Program-made: the position numbers and the translations under genes
Source: Eurosta solidaginis
Taxonomy: Eukaryota; Arthropoda; Insecta; Diptera; Tephritidae
Assembly (NCBI RefSeq): GCF_040869045.1
Contig: NC_090321.1
Location: 139,119,689 to 139,183,688 of the forward strand
Direction: 5' to 3'
Length of the DNA stretch: 64,000 bases
The notes under the pieces: generated by a model
The model's database searches: none
Told to the model about the DNA's origin: nothing
What the model saw: only the letters and a program-made list of their open reading frames with translations
Shown here: positions 1 through 9,718 of the stretch, in pieces
Numbering within the stretch: position 1 is the stretch's first letter
How the letters are laid out: every line of letters starts with the position of its first letter

Positions 1-763
1 ATACCATCACAAAATTTGACGGTGAAAATAAAGCATATAGCGTGCACGAATTTCTTCGCAATTTTGATAGTCATGCAGATGGTAAATGCAGACGACATTT
101 TTAAGTACACTTGCTTGTGCAATTCTCTTTGCGGTGACGCTAAACTTTTACTGTATAGAGAAGTTCTAAATTACGAAGATTTAAAATCGCTTTTGGTTAG
201 AGAATTTGGTCGGGTGGTGAGCCGTGACGAAGTATACAAAGCGTTGGCCACTCATAAATGGGATAAAAAATCAGCATTCGCCGATATGTGTTGGAAATGG
301 AAAACATCGCTGCTCGTTGTGACTATGTCGACGAATTTGAACTGATCAACTTTATAGTTGATGGCCTTCAAGACAGGTCCCCGGAAATATATATCCTAAT
401 AAACGCAAGGACGATGAAAGAATTCAAACAATCGCTTGACCTATACGAGCGTCGTCGCTCATCTCGCCCATCTATATACGACAACGTTCAAAAACCGAAA
501 CCATCAAAATCAAATACGCCAAAGAACGGTGAAACTGATGCAGCAGAAATACGCTGCTTCAGTTGCACCCATATGGGACACTTTCAGAGCAAATGTACAT
601 ACGAAAAAAGGCCGGTGGGAAGTTGTTTCCGTTGCTGGAAGATGGGCCATGACCACCGCAGTTGTACTAACTCAAGAAAGGTACTAAACTTGAAGAAACC
701 GTTGCTGCAGTCGGGACCGACACTGAAGATGGGGATGAAGAACGTTGCTACCGAATGTTAGGA
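1..763 (+). pseudogene. Gag fragment with two CCHC zinc knuckles
   Basis: The reading frame is open from the window edge, changes frame near 290-340, and continues to the stop at 759-761. Near the C-terminus are two CX2CX4HX4C knuckles (CFSCTHMGHFQSKC and CFRCWKMGHDHRSC), the nucleic-acid-binding motif of retroviral-type Gag. The upstream part matches a Gag capsid-type region only by position and composition. The N-terminus is missing because the element starts outside the window, and the internal frameshift makes it non-functional. The protease frame starts within a few bases of the stop, as in gag-pol junctions of this class. Confidence 0.75.
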
Positions 764-1319
764 TCTATGAATATGGTAAGTGTCGCCTATGTAACAAAAC
801 AAGTTAGGTGCAAAAGATTTATGGATTGTTTATCTCTCTTTGATACTGGCAGTCAAACTAGCTTTGTTCGCAAGTCCGCCGTGCTATTTGATGTGAGCGG
901 AGTCGCCAAGCAGTCAAAATATCGAGGACTGGGAAATAACAAATTAATGATTTTTGGAAAAATTAAATGCGAAATAAAATTTAAAAATAAAATAGATGAA
1001 TTTGTTTTAAATGTGGTGCCTGATGACACTATGGGGATTCCTCTAATTTTAGGCAGAGATTTTTTAAAAAGATTTCATATTTGCTTATGCTTATTAGGTG
1101 ATGCGACAATTAAACATACAAAACAAGAAAATAATGATATGCCAGATAACACTTCTTATTTCTGTGCACTTAACTTGAATAATATACCTAGTCTTAAGGG
1201 TGAAAAGAGGCATTCAGAATTACAAATCTCTGTACCAAATAGCAGTATACGGGTAGAAGATGTTGAGCTCGAAGAAATAAACGTAGTGTCTCATGAGGCT
1301 TGCAGCGATGGGTTATGCC
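755..1319 (+). pseudogene. Retropepsin (aspartic protease) and start of Pol, interrupted by an insertion
   Basis: The frame contains the catalytic FDTGSQTSF motif (about residues 29-37) and, about 65 residues later, PLILGRDF, the second conserved segment of retroviral-type aspartic proteases. Together these identify the Pol N-terminal protease that would mature the element's own polyproteins. The frame is cut at 1319 by the minus-strand element at 1320-5289 and resumes after the duplicated ATGCC at 5290-5294. The open frame formally runs on to 1381, but those last codons belong to the inserted LTR. No other break is visible in this piece. Confidence 0.8.
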
Positions 1320-1455
1320 TGTTATGTACACAAGTTCTAATTCAAGACTGGTTTATTAATTCAATTCATTGTTATACATAAGTCACAGAGTGAATCGCTT
1401 ACATCTATTAAAGAGAACATAAGAGTAACAGTTCGTGTTTGTGGGATACTCCACA
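1320..1455 (-). repeat. 3' LTR of the nested gypsy-like element
   Basis: This 136-bp copy is identical to 5154-5289. On the coding (minus) strand a purine-rich tract, AAAGGGGGAGA, lies directly upstream of the LTR (+ strand 1456-1466), the expected position of the polypurine tract. Confidence 0.9.
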
Positions 1456-1468
1456 TCTCCCCCTTTAA
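1456..1468 (-). promoter_or_regulatory. Polypurine tract of the nested gypsy-like element
   Basis: Read on the minus strand the bases are TTAAAGGGGGAGA, directly abutting the 3' LTR. This is where plus-strand DNA synthesis is primed in LTR retrotransposons. Confidence 0.7.
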
Positions 1469-1525
1469 GGAAAAACACATATTACGTTATTAATTCAATT
1501 AAAGTAATTATCATCATATATTTGC

Positions 1526-2599
1526 TTAGATCTGATATCTGTCGGGATGCTTAATTATGCGACCAGATTTCGTAGTAGTTACATATCTCGGTATGGTGCG
1601 TGGAGATGTCGTCGTAGGTGCATCTGATTCATTGGAGCTGAGATTTTCGGTTTCCGAAACTTCAGCAGCACTCTTGGTACTTTTCATTGGAATCTCTCTT
1701 ACCTCCCCAGGCTCATATGGAACGTCTTTGCGTCTGGCGGACACAAGATGGAACGAGTTTCTGCGAAAGTCTCCGTTGCTTGTGCTAACGATGTATGAGC
1801 GAGGTGTTTCTGCACACTGTTTAATGCGACCCCACGAGTATAAATCACGAATCCACACTACATCTCCCACTTCAAATTGTTCTCGCTGGGTAACAGTGTG
1901 GCTTTTGTCATAGTTATTAGCTTGCTTGCTCTTTAGCTCCCTCTCATTTTCTATCTGCTTGTCAAGGTTATAGTTTGGCACCAATTGTTGCTGAATAATG
2001 GCTAAAGTGGTGCGAATTTCCCTACCCATTAACATCTCTGCCGGTGAAAAGCCGTTTGCTAATGGCGTTGCTCGATATTCCATCAGCGCTAAATATGGGT
2101 CCTTATTCTTCTTCAACAGTGACTTTACGATTTTCACCGAAGACTCTATGAAGCCGTTGCTTTGCGGATATCGTGGTGACGAAGTTATATGTTGAAATCC
2201 CCATTGTTTGGCAAACATCGCAAAAGCTGATTGATTAATATGCTGGAACTGTGGTCCGTTATCGGATCGGACTATCTCTGGTATGCCATGTCTACAAAAA
2301 ATTGATTTAAGATGATTTATGACGCAGCTTGTGGTTTGATTCTCAAGTTTGGCTATTTCTGGGTATCGCGAGAAATAGTCACTGACTATTAAATAGCTGT
2401 TAGAATTGTGAAAAAATAAATCAGTCCCTACCATTTGCCAAGGACGCTCCGGTGTTGCGGTGCCCATCAAGCTTTCATGTCGCGTTATGGTATTTTGTAT
2501 GCAGATAGAGCATTTCTTTATGTGGTTTTCGATATCTTTTCCACAGCCTGGCCACCACACCGATTGTTGGGCCCTTGTCTTACATTTTACGATTCCCAA
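1526..2599 (-). pseudogene. Retroviral-type integrase (frameshifted from RT/RNase H)
   Basis: The 357-residue frame starts inside the zinc-binding HHCC module (CSICIQN near residue 31) and continues with the catalytic core. First Asp is in VGTDLFF, the second in VRSDNGPQF, and the Glu in SNGFIESSVK, the DDE triad that joins cDNA to the target. A C-terminal module with GDVVWIRDLYSWG follows, and there is no chromodomain. The first His residues of the HHCC motif lie upstream in another frame, so a one-base-type frameshift around 2600-2620 separates integrase from the RNase H frame. The remainder is well preserved. Confidence 0.85.
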
Positions 2600-2619
2600 G
2601 TGGCCCGCGTGTATCTTTT

Positions 2620-3720
2620 CTAAGACTTCCTGACGAAGCCCGCCGGAACTACCACGCGACAGCCATGCATAAGCAGATTATTATTCAGTGATAAACTTTG
2701 TTTCTCGTTATAATATGGACGGACCTGTGATTCAATTCGGTATCGGTCCGGCCAACCCTCTAAACAATACTTCACTACTTTTTGTAAAACAGCATCTTTC
2801 TTTTGAGAGTATTCATAAATATTTAATTTGCCTTGGGTCATGGGCAAACTGGCAACAACATTGTTGACATATGTCCTTGCGTCTTCTTCAAGACAGCCCT
2901 CATCTGCTGCTATCTCTTCTTCGACTGGATGACGTGACAGTGCATCCGCCGCAACTAGGAATTTCCCTGCAGTGTAATAGATTTCATATTGGTATTTCAT
3001 CATCCGCATTCTGAATCTTTGTAGTCTTGGTGTAAGTTCGTCCAGATTTTTCGAAGTAAAAATCGGTATCAACGGCTTGTGGTCGGTCTCTATGCTGAAC
3101 TGTATTCCAGTGAGTAGTTCTGGAAACTTTACGACTGCAGCCCAGGTAATCGCCAACGCCTCTTTCTCTATCTGTGCATAGCCTCGTTCTGCCGGCGAGA
3201 GCGACCTTGACGCGTACGCTACCGGACGCATAACGTCCCCTTCGTCTATTTGTAGCAAAACCGCACCTAGTCCGTATGACGACGCATCTGTTGAAAGAAT
3301 GGTTTTGTGTGTTGGATCGTAAAGCTTGAGCACCGGTGATTTGGTGAGCATCTTTTTCAACTGCCGAAAAGATGTTTCTTGGCTGTGACCCCATCGGAAT
3401 TCTGTTGTACTTCGAAGTAACTCATTAAGTGCTTGTGTCCAGTCTGACAATAATGGAATGAACTTACCAAGGAAGTTTACCATTCCCAAACACCTTTTCA
3501 ATTCTGTTACTGTGGTGGGGGTTGGATAGTTTTCGATGGCCGCTATTCGTGAACCGTTCGGCCGGATTCCGCTGGCATCGACAACGTGACCTAGAAACTT
3601 TAGGGAACTAGTACCAATTTTGCACTTGTCCCTGTTTAATGTAGCGCCATTCTCTTGTAATTTTCTTAGAACTTTACGTAGAATATCATCATGTGATTTG
3701 GTATCCGAGCCATTTTTCAA
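2620..3720 (-). pseudogene. C-terminal RT connection and RNase H domain; RT fingers and palm missing
   Basis: The frame opens in what is normally the region just after the YxDD box (NRDKCKIGTSSLKFLGH, 'primer grip' region of gypsy RT). It continues through the connection and an RNase H domain (LSTDASSYGLGAVLLQ, then DHKPLIPIF) to the DALSRHP motif. The fingers and palm, including the YxDD active site, are absent, while the preceding gag-pro frame stops a few bases away. An internal deletion of roughly 500-600 bp at about 3717-3722 explains this. The estimate comes from usual family length and was not measured. Confidence 0.85.
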
Positions 3721-4859
3721 TTGATGTTACATTGGAAGTCTTTTAAGCAACTAAGCGCATTGAAAAGTGATGGAAATTCTTTATTGATGTCAACTGATGA
3801 TTTTTGTGTTTTTATTTGCGTACGATCTTCGCCGCCTATGTATGATATGGTATTTTTTGTAATCAACCCTAACCTCATACTCGTACTCAAGCTAAGCAAA
3901 TGTTTCTGCAGACCTTCGATTACATAAATGTTGCTTTTTATTTCATTTTGCTGAAATTTCATATCTGCCTGAAACATTCCCTTTACTACTAATGATTTTC
4001 CGTCCGGTCCCGAAATAGCTTTGTCAGATTTGTATAGCTTTGTATTTGAAAAAGTATTTCCATACGTTTCGTATGAAATCGCATCAATCGGCGACCCGGT
4101 GTCTATCATAAAATTAATATTACCTTGGTTTACGTATATTTCTACTTGCCAAGAGTGGCATTCGTTTATGTTATTTACTGAGAGCATTCCTAAAAATTCC
4201 GTTTTTCCTGAAGGTAACTCGTGAAGTGAGGTGTCTAGTTGGTTGACTCTGGGCTTACTTTTTGCTTCGCTTGATTTGCATACGCTTGCAAAGTGATTCA
4301 TTTTTTTACATTTGTTGCACCTCTTACCCTTCGCTGGACAATTGTTCTGATTCACGTGTACATACTGAGAACCGCACCAAATGCATTTGCTTTGCCCCTT
4401 TTTACCACCCATGTTCTTGCCTGTGCTTCTGTTTTTTTGTGTGTTTGCCTCTGCCCTGAGTTTAGGTATAGAAGAGTCGGTGAGATCTACCTGCTGCTTT
4501 CTTACTGCTTGATGCTGCCTTACTTCGGTGATTGCTTTTTCCAATGTCAAATCGGTCACTAGTTGTAATTTTTCGGACAATCGGCGGTCGCGTACCCCAA
4601 CAACAATTTTGTCTCTAATCATTTCATCGCGCAATGTACCATAGTTACAGTTTTCGGAAAGTATGTATAAATCCGTGATGAAGTCTTCGATAAGTTCGCC
4701 TTCCAGTTGGCTCCGAAGGTTAAACTTTGCCCGCTTATATATGACATTCGTTTTGACGACAAAATGATTTGTGAAGGCTTTCATTACCTCCGCATATTTT
4801 TCCTTATTTGCTTGCGATAAGGGAAAGGATAAGAAAATATTATCCGCCTGGTCCCCCAT
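3717..4859 (-). pseudogene. Gag-protease of the nested gypsy-like element
   Basis: The 380-codon frame has a Gag capsid-like part (about residues 1-140), cysteine/histidine clusters at about 159-195 (CIWCG...CNKCKKMNHFASVC, the latter a CX2CX4HX4C knuckle), and a protease with FMIDTGSPID near 251. It ends in a segment that normally leads into RT (KEFPSLF) and then stops, because the RT core is deleted. The frame itself has no internal stop. Upstream on the minus strand are the leader and a possible primer-binding site next to the 5' LTR. Confidence 0.8.
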
Positions 4860-5131
4860 TAAATATATTAGCGTGTTTATTTGCTCCTTTTCTGAAGCTT
4901 TCTCGAGTTTAGAGGCGATTCTAAATCTCTCAAACCGTCGCTGCCATCTGGGCCATTACGCCGGATTACTAAATGTAAAAGGGTCTGGAGAACGCACTGT
5001 AAAGCTGCTGTTTCCCATTGCTGGTGCTGTGTGGGATTCAGCGGGACCCGTCATGATAAAATACTTTGTAATTTAGTGTTCCACTGGACTTGAATTTTGC
5101 TAGTTAAACCGCGTTTTTGTATTTGCGTAAG

Positions 5132-5153
5132 TTAAAACCGACCGCTGCCACCA
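5132..5153 (-). promoter_or_regulatory. Candidate primer-binding site of the nested element
   Basis: Directly downstream of the 5' LTR on the minus strand the sequence reads TGGTGGCAGCGGTCGG. TGG at this position fits complementarity to a tRNA 3' CCA end. I could not assign the primer tRNA. Confidence 0.5.
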
Positions 5154-5289
5154 TGTTATGTACACAAGTTCTAATTCAAGACTGGTTTATTAATTCAATT
5201 CATTGTTATACATAAGTCACAGAGTGAATCGCTTACATCTATTAAAGAGAACATAAGAGTAACAGTTCGTGTTTGTGGGATACTCCACA
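5154..5289 (-). repeat. 5' LTR of the nested gypsy-like element
   Basis: This is a 136-bp direct repeat of 1320-1455. It is short for a gypsy-type LTR; I see no obvious TATA box in it on the minus strand. Confidence 0.9.
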
Positions 5290-6002
5290 ATGCCCACTTG
5301 ATCAAAATTTTAGTGAGAATATTTTTAATAAACAGGCCGCCTGCATATCTGAAATTAATATAAATCAAGAATTAGAAGAAAATAGTACTGATGTAGTGAA
5401 AAAGACCTTAGAAGATAACTATTTGAGGCCAAGAAATATCGAATGTAAACCGTATGATTACGAGATGAAAATAAGGTTAGTTGAGGATAAACCATTCCAT
5501 GCGTTGCCAAGGTGGCTTTCTCATTATGAAAAAGCTGAACTTAGAAAGATAACGGATGAATTATTGGAAAAGAGTATCATTAGGCCAAGCGATTCACCAT
5601 ATGCCTCAGCGGTTGTATTAGTAAAAAAAAAAGAATGGCGAAATTCGTAAATGTGTTGATTACCGACCGCTGAATAAATTAACAGTTCGGGACAATTTCC
5701 CGCTCCCCTTGATCGAAGACTGCCTCGACTATTTAGGCGGAAAAAAATTTGTCTCAACACTAGACCTAAAAAACGGGTTCTTCCATGTTAAAATGGCCCC
5801 AGATTCTATTAAATATACATCTTTTGTAACGCCTTACGGTCAATTTGAATATATGCCTATGCCGTTTGGGTTAAAAAACGCCCCCGCTGTATTCCAGCGA
5901 TATGTCCACAACATTTTCAAAGATTTGGTTGACGATGGATCGATAATGATATATATAGATGATTTAATTGTAGCCACGGTAGAATTCCAAACCCACGTTT
6001 AG
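5290..6002 (+). pseudogene. Reverse transcriptase, N-terminal and palm, of the outer gypsy element
   Basis: After the insertion the Pol frame resumes and reaches VVLVKKKEW near 5640, where a run of ten A residues marks a frameshift. The next frame carries the RT core: CVDYRPLNKL, STLDLKNGF, MPFGLKNAP and the active-site box MIYIDDLIV, then stops at 6000-6002. These are the ordered conserved blocks of Ty3/gypsy RT. The N-terminal piece (5273-5650 as an open frame) includes the region preceding the fingers. The homopolymer slip and the stop make it non-functional. Confidence 0.85.
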
Positions 6003-6855
6003 ATCCCCGGCAAAGTACTTAGAAGAATGAAGGAAACGAATTTAGAACTTCGGCTAAATAAATGTATGTTCGGGTTTAATACTCTCGAATATTTAGGCTA
6101 TTCAGTCAGTTCGGATGGCATTCGCCCCAGCGATGCGCACATAGAAGCAATCAAAAAATATAGGCTCACGAAAAATTGTAAAGAACTTAAGACCTGCTTA
6201 CGCCTCTTCTCATACTTCAGAAGGTTTATTCCGAATTTTGCTAAAATAGCTGGACCATTACAAAAACTGACACGAGATGGTGTTAAATTCGAACTGTCAG
6301 AAGACTGTTTACGAGCCTTTAAGGAACTTAAAATAAAACTGTCGTCCGCCCCAGTGCTTGCAATATACGATCCGAAGAAACAAACTGAGTTACACTGCGA
6401 TGCAAGTTCAGCAGGTTTCGGTTCGGTCATACTCCAAAGACAAACGGACTGTCGTTTGCACCCGATTATGTATCATATACGCTCTACGCCGGTTTAGAGT
6501 TTATTTGGAAGGAATTCCGTTCAAGATAGTCACAGATGGCAACTCCCTTACGATGACTTTAAGTAAAAAACAACTTAACCCGCGGATAGCCAGATGGGCT
6601 CTAGAGCTTGAAAATTATAACTATACAATTCAACACAGAGGTGGAGTTAACATGGGACACGTTGATGCGCTTAGCCGCTGCCCTGAAGCCGGAACTGCCG
6701 ATCAATCCGAATCAATCGTCGCTACTATCGACAAGAAGCCTGCGGGAATAACAAAACTTTGCGAAATGGTCTTCGTCGCGGATGCTGACGAAGTAGATTT
6801 TCACATCCAAGCGACACAATACCGCGACAATAACATAAAACAATTACGAAGCTAG
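6003..6855 (+). pseudogene. RT connection and RNase H of the outer gypsy element
   Basis: Two frames continue Pol. The first (to 6497) has LNKCMFGFNTLEYLGY, SYFRRFIPNFAKIAGP and the RNase H start LHCDASSAGFGSVILQ. The second (about 6490-6855) has KIVTDGNSL and HVDALSRCPE. The join near 6470-6500 looks like a small deletion that removes part of RNase H between these motifs. The role was degradation of the RNA strand of the RNA-DNA hybrid during replication; the domain is dead here. Confidence 0.8.
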
Positions 6856-6866
6856 AGACAGGTCCC

Positions 6867-7192
6867 GTGCCGAACTTTGAATTAGTAGACGGTCTCGTCT
6901 TTAGGAAAGAGGGGGAGGGGAGGCTACAGTTGTATGTCCCGAATGAGATGGAGAATAACATTATTAGACTGGTTCATGAGAAAATTGGTCACTTAGGCGT
7001 CGATAAGACGTGCGATCAACTAAAGAAACACTATTGGCTACCCAAGATGAAAGATAAAGTAGAAAACTTTGTTCGAAATTGCATTAAATGCATCATGTAC
7101 TTAGCCCCAGCCCGCGTGAACAAGCGAAATATGCATAGCATTGCTAAAATACCGATACCATTCGACACCATACATGTCGATCACTTTGGCCC
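6867..7192 (+). pseudogene. Integrase zinc-binding domain and start of catalytic core
   Basis: The frame shows the HHCC module (HEKIGHLGVDKTC...CIKC) followed by FDTIHVDHFGP, the first-Asp block of the integrase core. At 7192 it is cut by the SINE-like insertion; the same 13 bases (ATCACTTTGGCCC) reappear at 7608-7620, where integrase resumes. Codons past 7192 in the open frame, which reaches 7283, are insertion sequence. Confidence 0.8.
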
Positions 7193-7607
7193 ACCCCAGC
7201 GGGTTAGGGGATCAGAATATACCCGCGGTAGTTATGCCTGTCGTAAGAGGCGACTAAAATGCCAGATTCAAAGGGCTGTGTAGCGCAACCTTTTAGGTTG
7301 CCAGCGCAATATATAGCTTCTCCAAACCCAATTGCCAACCTCACCTATCCGCGGCGAATCCTGTTTCACTAACAGACGAGGCTCTGGCGACCCCAAGCTC
7401 CTCATGGAACTTGGGGTAGGGAGGGAGGGAATAGCCTGAAGGTTTAATGTGGCCACATAAATCGTTCCCGAGATGGTCGGGCTAGCACCTTAATGGTGCT
7501 ATGGTACCGGAGCGTACCGGATTTGTATCCGGCAAAGGACCATCACATCGATAACACTCCCCAAAGCCTTCGGGGAGCAACCTTATCGCTACAACAACAA
7601 CACCAAC
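7193..7607 (+). mobile_element. SINE-like / short non-LTR insertion with 13-bp target duplication
   Basis: ATCACTTTGGCCC occurs at 7180-7192 and again at 7608-7620, bracketing 415 bp absent from the integrase frame. The body has GC-rich stem-forming segments (CTCCCCAAAGCCTTCGGGGAG-type near 7558-7577) and ends in an (ACA/CAA)-rich tail. Length, perfect duplication and simple tail indicate a target-primed retroposon. I recall very similar copies as widespread in tephritid genomes, but cannot verify this. Pol III A and B boxes are not clear, so it could be a SINE or the 3' end of a LINE. Confidence 0.75.
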
Positions 7608-7620
7608 ATCACTTTGGCCC

Positions 7621-8419
7621 TCTGCCCTCCATTAACTCGAAGCGCAAATATATTTTAGTGGTTGTTGATGCATTCACGAAGTTCGTTCGTTTGTATCCAG
7701 TAAATTCAACGAGTACGAAAGAAGTCATAGCTTCCCTAGACAAATACTTCAGTTATTACAGCAGACCCAAGAGGCTGATATCTGACCGCGGCTCTTGTTT
7801 CACTTCTCTCGAATTCGACGCGTATTTGTTAAAAAACAACATATGTCACGTGAAAGTAGCCACGGCTTCCCCACAAGCAAACGGACAGGTAGAAAGGGTG
7901 AATAGAATAATCAAGGTCATGCTGAGTAAAATCTCCGAGCCGATTAACCATGCCAACTGGTCAGTCAAGTTAGGTCAAGTAGAATACTGTCTTAATAATA
8001 CCATACACTACACAACTGGTTACGCACCAAATATGTTGCTGTTCGGTGTGGAACAGAGAGGAGCGATAATCGATGAATTGACAGAACACCTAGAGGATAA
8101 AAACCATTACAGTGCGCCTCGTGACCTTGGGGCTACCCGTGCGTCTGCCTTAGCTGCTATCGAAAAGTCACAAGAATATAACTCAAAATACTTTTCCAAT
8201 CGCTCCAAGCCTCCTGAGACATACAGTGTCGGTGACTTTGTTGTCATACGTAATGTAGATACATCGGCCGGTTCCAATAAAAATTTTATACCAAAATATA
8301 GAGGCCCATACGTAATTCATAAGGTATTACCACATGACCGATACGTAATAAAAGACATAGAAAATTGCCAGTTAATGTGGTCTGCCGATGCATCTGAATG
8401 CCACTCAACTCCCGTGTAG
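7621..8419 (+). pseudogene. Integrase catalytic core and C-terminal domain of the outer gypsy element
   Basis: Open from the insertion to the stop at 8417-8419. The core shows VVVDAFTKFV (following the first Asp), LISDRGSCF (second Asp) and ANGQVERVNR (Glu), then a C-terminal region with GDFVVIRNV and PKYRGPYVIHKVLPHDRYVI. This last block is a typical gypsy integrase tail and has no chromodomain. Apart from the upstream insertion I see no break in this portion. The open frame formally begins at 7493 inside the insertion. Confidence 0.85.
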
Positions 8420-9131
8420 GCGACACTCCATGTATTTCAAGTATATTGTGTTTTAAGTAAGAACAATTTAGCTTATAGTTACAAATAGAAATAAGTGACT
8501 TAATAATCGTGGTCGATTATAGTGTCGGATTGGCCGAAGCTGTAATCTATCAGAAATAAAGGTACTGACACTCGTCGTTAGTAATAATTGTGTGCCAGCC
8601 CTAATAGTCACTGGATGGATTGCAGCCAACGCCATCTAACAGTCAGATCGGTTGCACGAGCAGAAGGTGTAATTTGAAAAATATAAGTATGGCAGCGCTG
8701 TCTTTTAGGCAAGAATCTGGCGATCAGCCAATCAGGTGCTCGCTTTGATTCTTGATAAGCTGACGCAGCCCTCTGTAGGAAAACATCGGTAACTTATTAT
8801 AAGAAAGATGTTTAAAAAAATGTGAAAATATGGCAATGATGTACACACGAAAAAAAAGAAGAAAGAAAATTAATTGAGAATAGAGCACTGAATGCGAACG
8901 GATATACATAAAAAACCCAACCTTGGCATTATTATTACAAATAAACCGGAATTATAGACCACATATGCACAGGCAGATTACACAAAAATCTTTGGAACAA
9001 AAAGTTACCGTGTGAAAATTTTAGTTTAAAATGAATTTTTGCGAATTTATTTATTCAGCACTCCTCTTTTAATAATCACTAAATATATTACAGAAATCAC
9101 AGTTAAAAAAAAAAAATAATAATAAATGCAA
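8420..9131. other. 3' untranslated region and probable 3' LTR area, then AT-rich DNA
   Basis: No gene is visible. There are AATAAA-like signals (8555, 8940), a TATAA-like site (about 8681) and possible TG...CA limits (about 8523-8982) that could mark the 3' LTR of the outer element. The 5' LTR is outside the window, so this cannot be tested. No env-like frame is present. Confidence 0.4.
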
Positions 9132-9260
9132 GGCGCGATAACATTCGAAGAAATTTTAGGACGAGCTTCTCAAATTGGGAAAACTGGTTTCCCAGGATCT
9201 ACGGTGTGGTAGGCGGAACGCGCTGCCGCGAAACGACAGTTTATTGCTGCAAAAAAGGTA
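9132..9260 (-). repeat. Possible SINE fragment
   Basis: The start (AAGGCGCGATAACATTCGAA) and the segment ACGGTGTGGTAGGCGGA resemble, from memory, a tRNA-derived SINE common in tephritids, with the middle deleted. No target duplication was found, so this is weak. Confidence 0.35.
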
Positions 9261-9419
9261 GGTTATACCATAGAGATCATGATTTCAACACATTACTAAG
9301 TAAAACAAGTAAGGAAAACTAAGTTCGGGTGTAACCGAACATTACATACTCAGCTGAGAGCTTTGGAGATAAAATAAGGGAAAATCACCATGTAGGCAAA
9401 TGAATCTAGGGTAACCCTG

Positions 9420-9718
9420 GAATATGTTTGTATATCATGGGTATCAAATAGAAGGTACCAAAGAGTATTTTAAAAGGGCGTGGGCCTTAGTTCTATAGGT
9501 GGACGCCATTTCGGGATATCGCCATAAAGGTGGACCAGGGGTGATTCTAGAATGTGTTTGTACGATATGGGTTTCAAATGAAAGGTGGCAATGAGTATTT
9601 TAAAAGGGAGTGATCCTTAGTTTTGTAGGTGGACGCCTTTTCGAGATATCGCCATAAAGTTGGACCAGGGGTGGCTCTAGAATGTGTTTTTACGATATGG
9701 GTATCAAATGAAAGGTGA
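9420..9718 (-). repeat. 130-bp tandem repeat, about 2 units
   Basis: Diverged copies of a unit containing GGTGGACGCC, GATATCGCCATAAA and GTGGACCAGGGGTG. They are the reverse complement of the array at 48480-50232. The block is interrupted by the LTR element at 9719. Confidence 0.8.

Larger units (their letters stand above)
1320..5289 (-). mobile_element. Gypsy-like LTR retrotransposon nested in the first element, with identical short LTRs
   Basis: Two direct repeats of 136 bp (1320-1455 and 5154-5289), starting TGTTATG and ending CTCCACA, flank minus-strand gag-pro, RT/RNase H and integrase. The host site ATGCC is present at 1315-1319 and 5290-5294, a 5-bp target duplication. I find no difference between the two LTRs by eye, which implies a recent insertion. 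The integrase C-terminal motif VWIRDLYSWGRIK resembles the Mag/K02A2.6 group (inference). Despite its apparent youth, the element lacks the core of its RT and carries a frameshift before integrase, so it was probably mobilised in trans. Confidence 0.9.
1..8420 (+). mobile_element. Ty3/gypsy retrotransposon (Mdg3-like), decayed, left end outside the window
   Basis: Gag, protease, RT, RNase H and integrase segments follow one another on the + strand in Ty3/gypsy order. Removing the insertions at 1320-5289 and 7193-7607 restores a contiguous order of domains. The integrase opening (VDHFGP) and a C-terminal module with a KYRGPYV motif resemble, from memory, the Mdg3/Micropia/Blastopia lineage; that lineage call is inference. 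Frameshifts and stops occur in every domain, so the element is dead. The 5' LTR lies outside the window and the 3' LTR was not securely delimited. Confidence 0.85.

Noticed and set aside
8420..9131. env gene of the outer gypsy element (errantivirus-like)
   Set aside because: No open frame, signal peptide or transmembrane pattern was found downstream of integrase.
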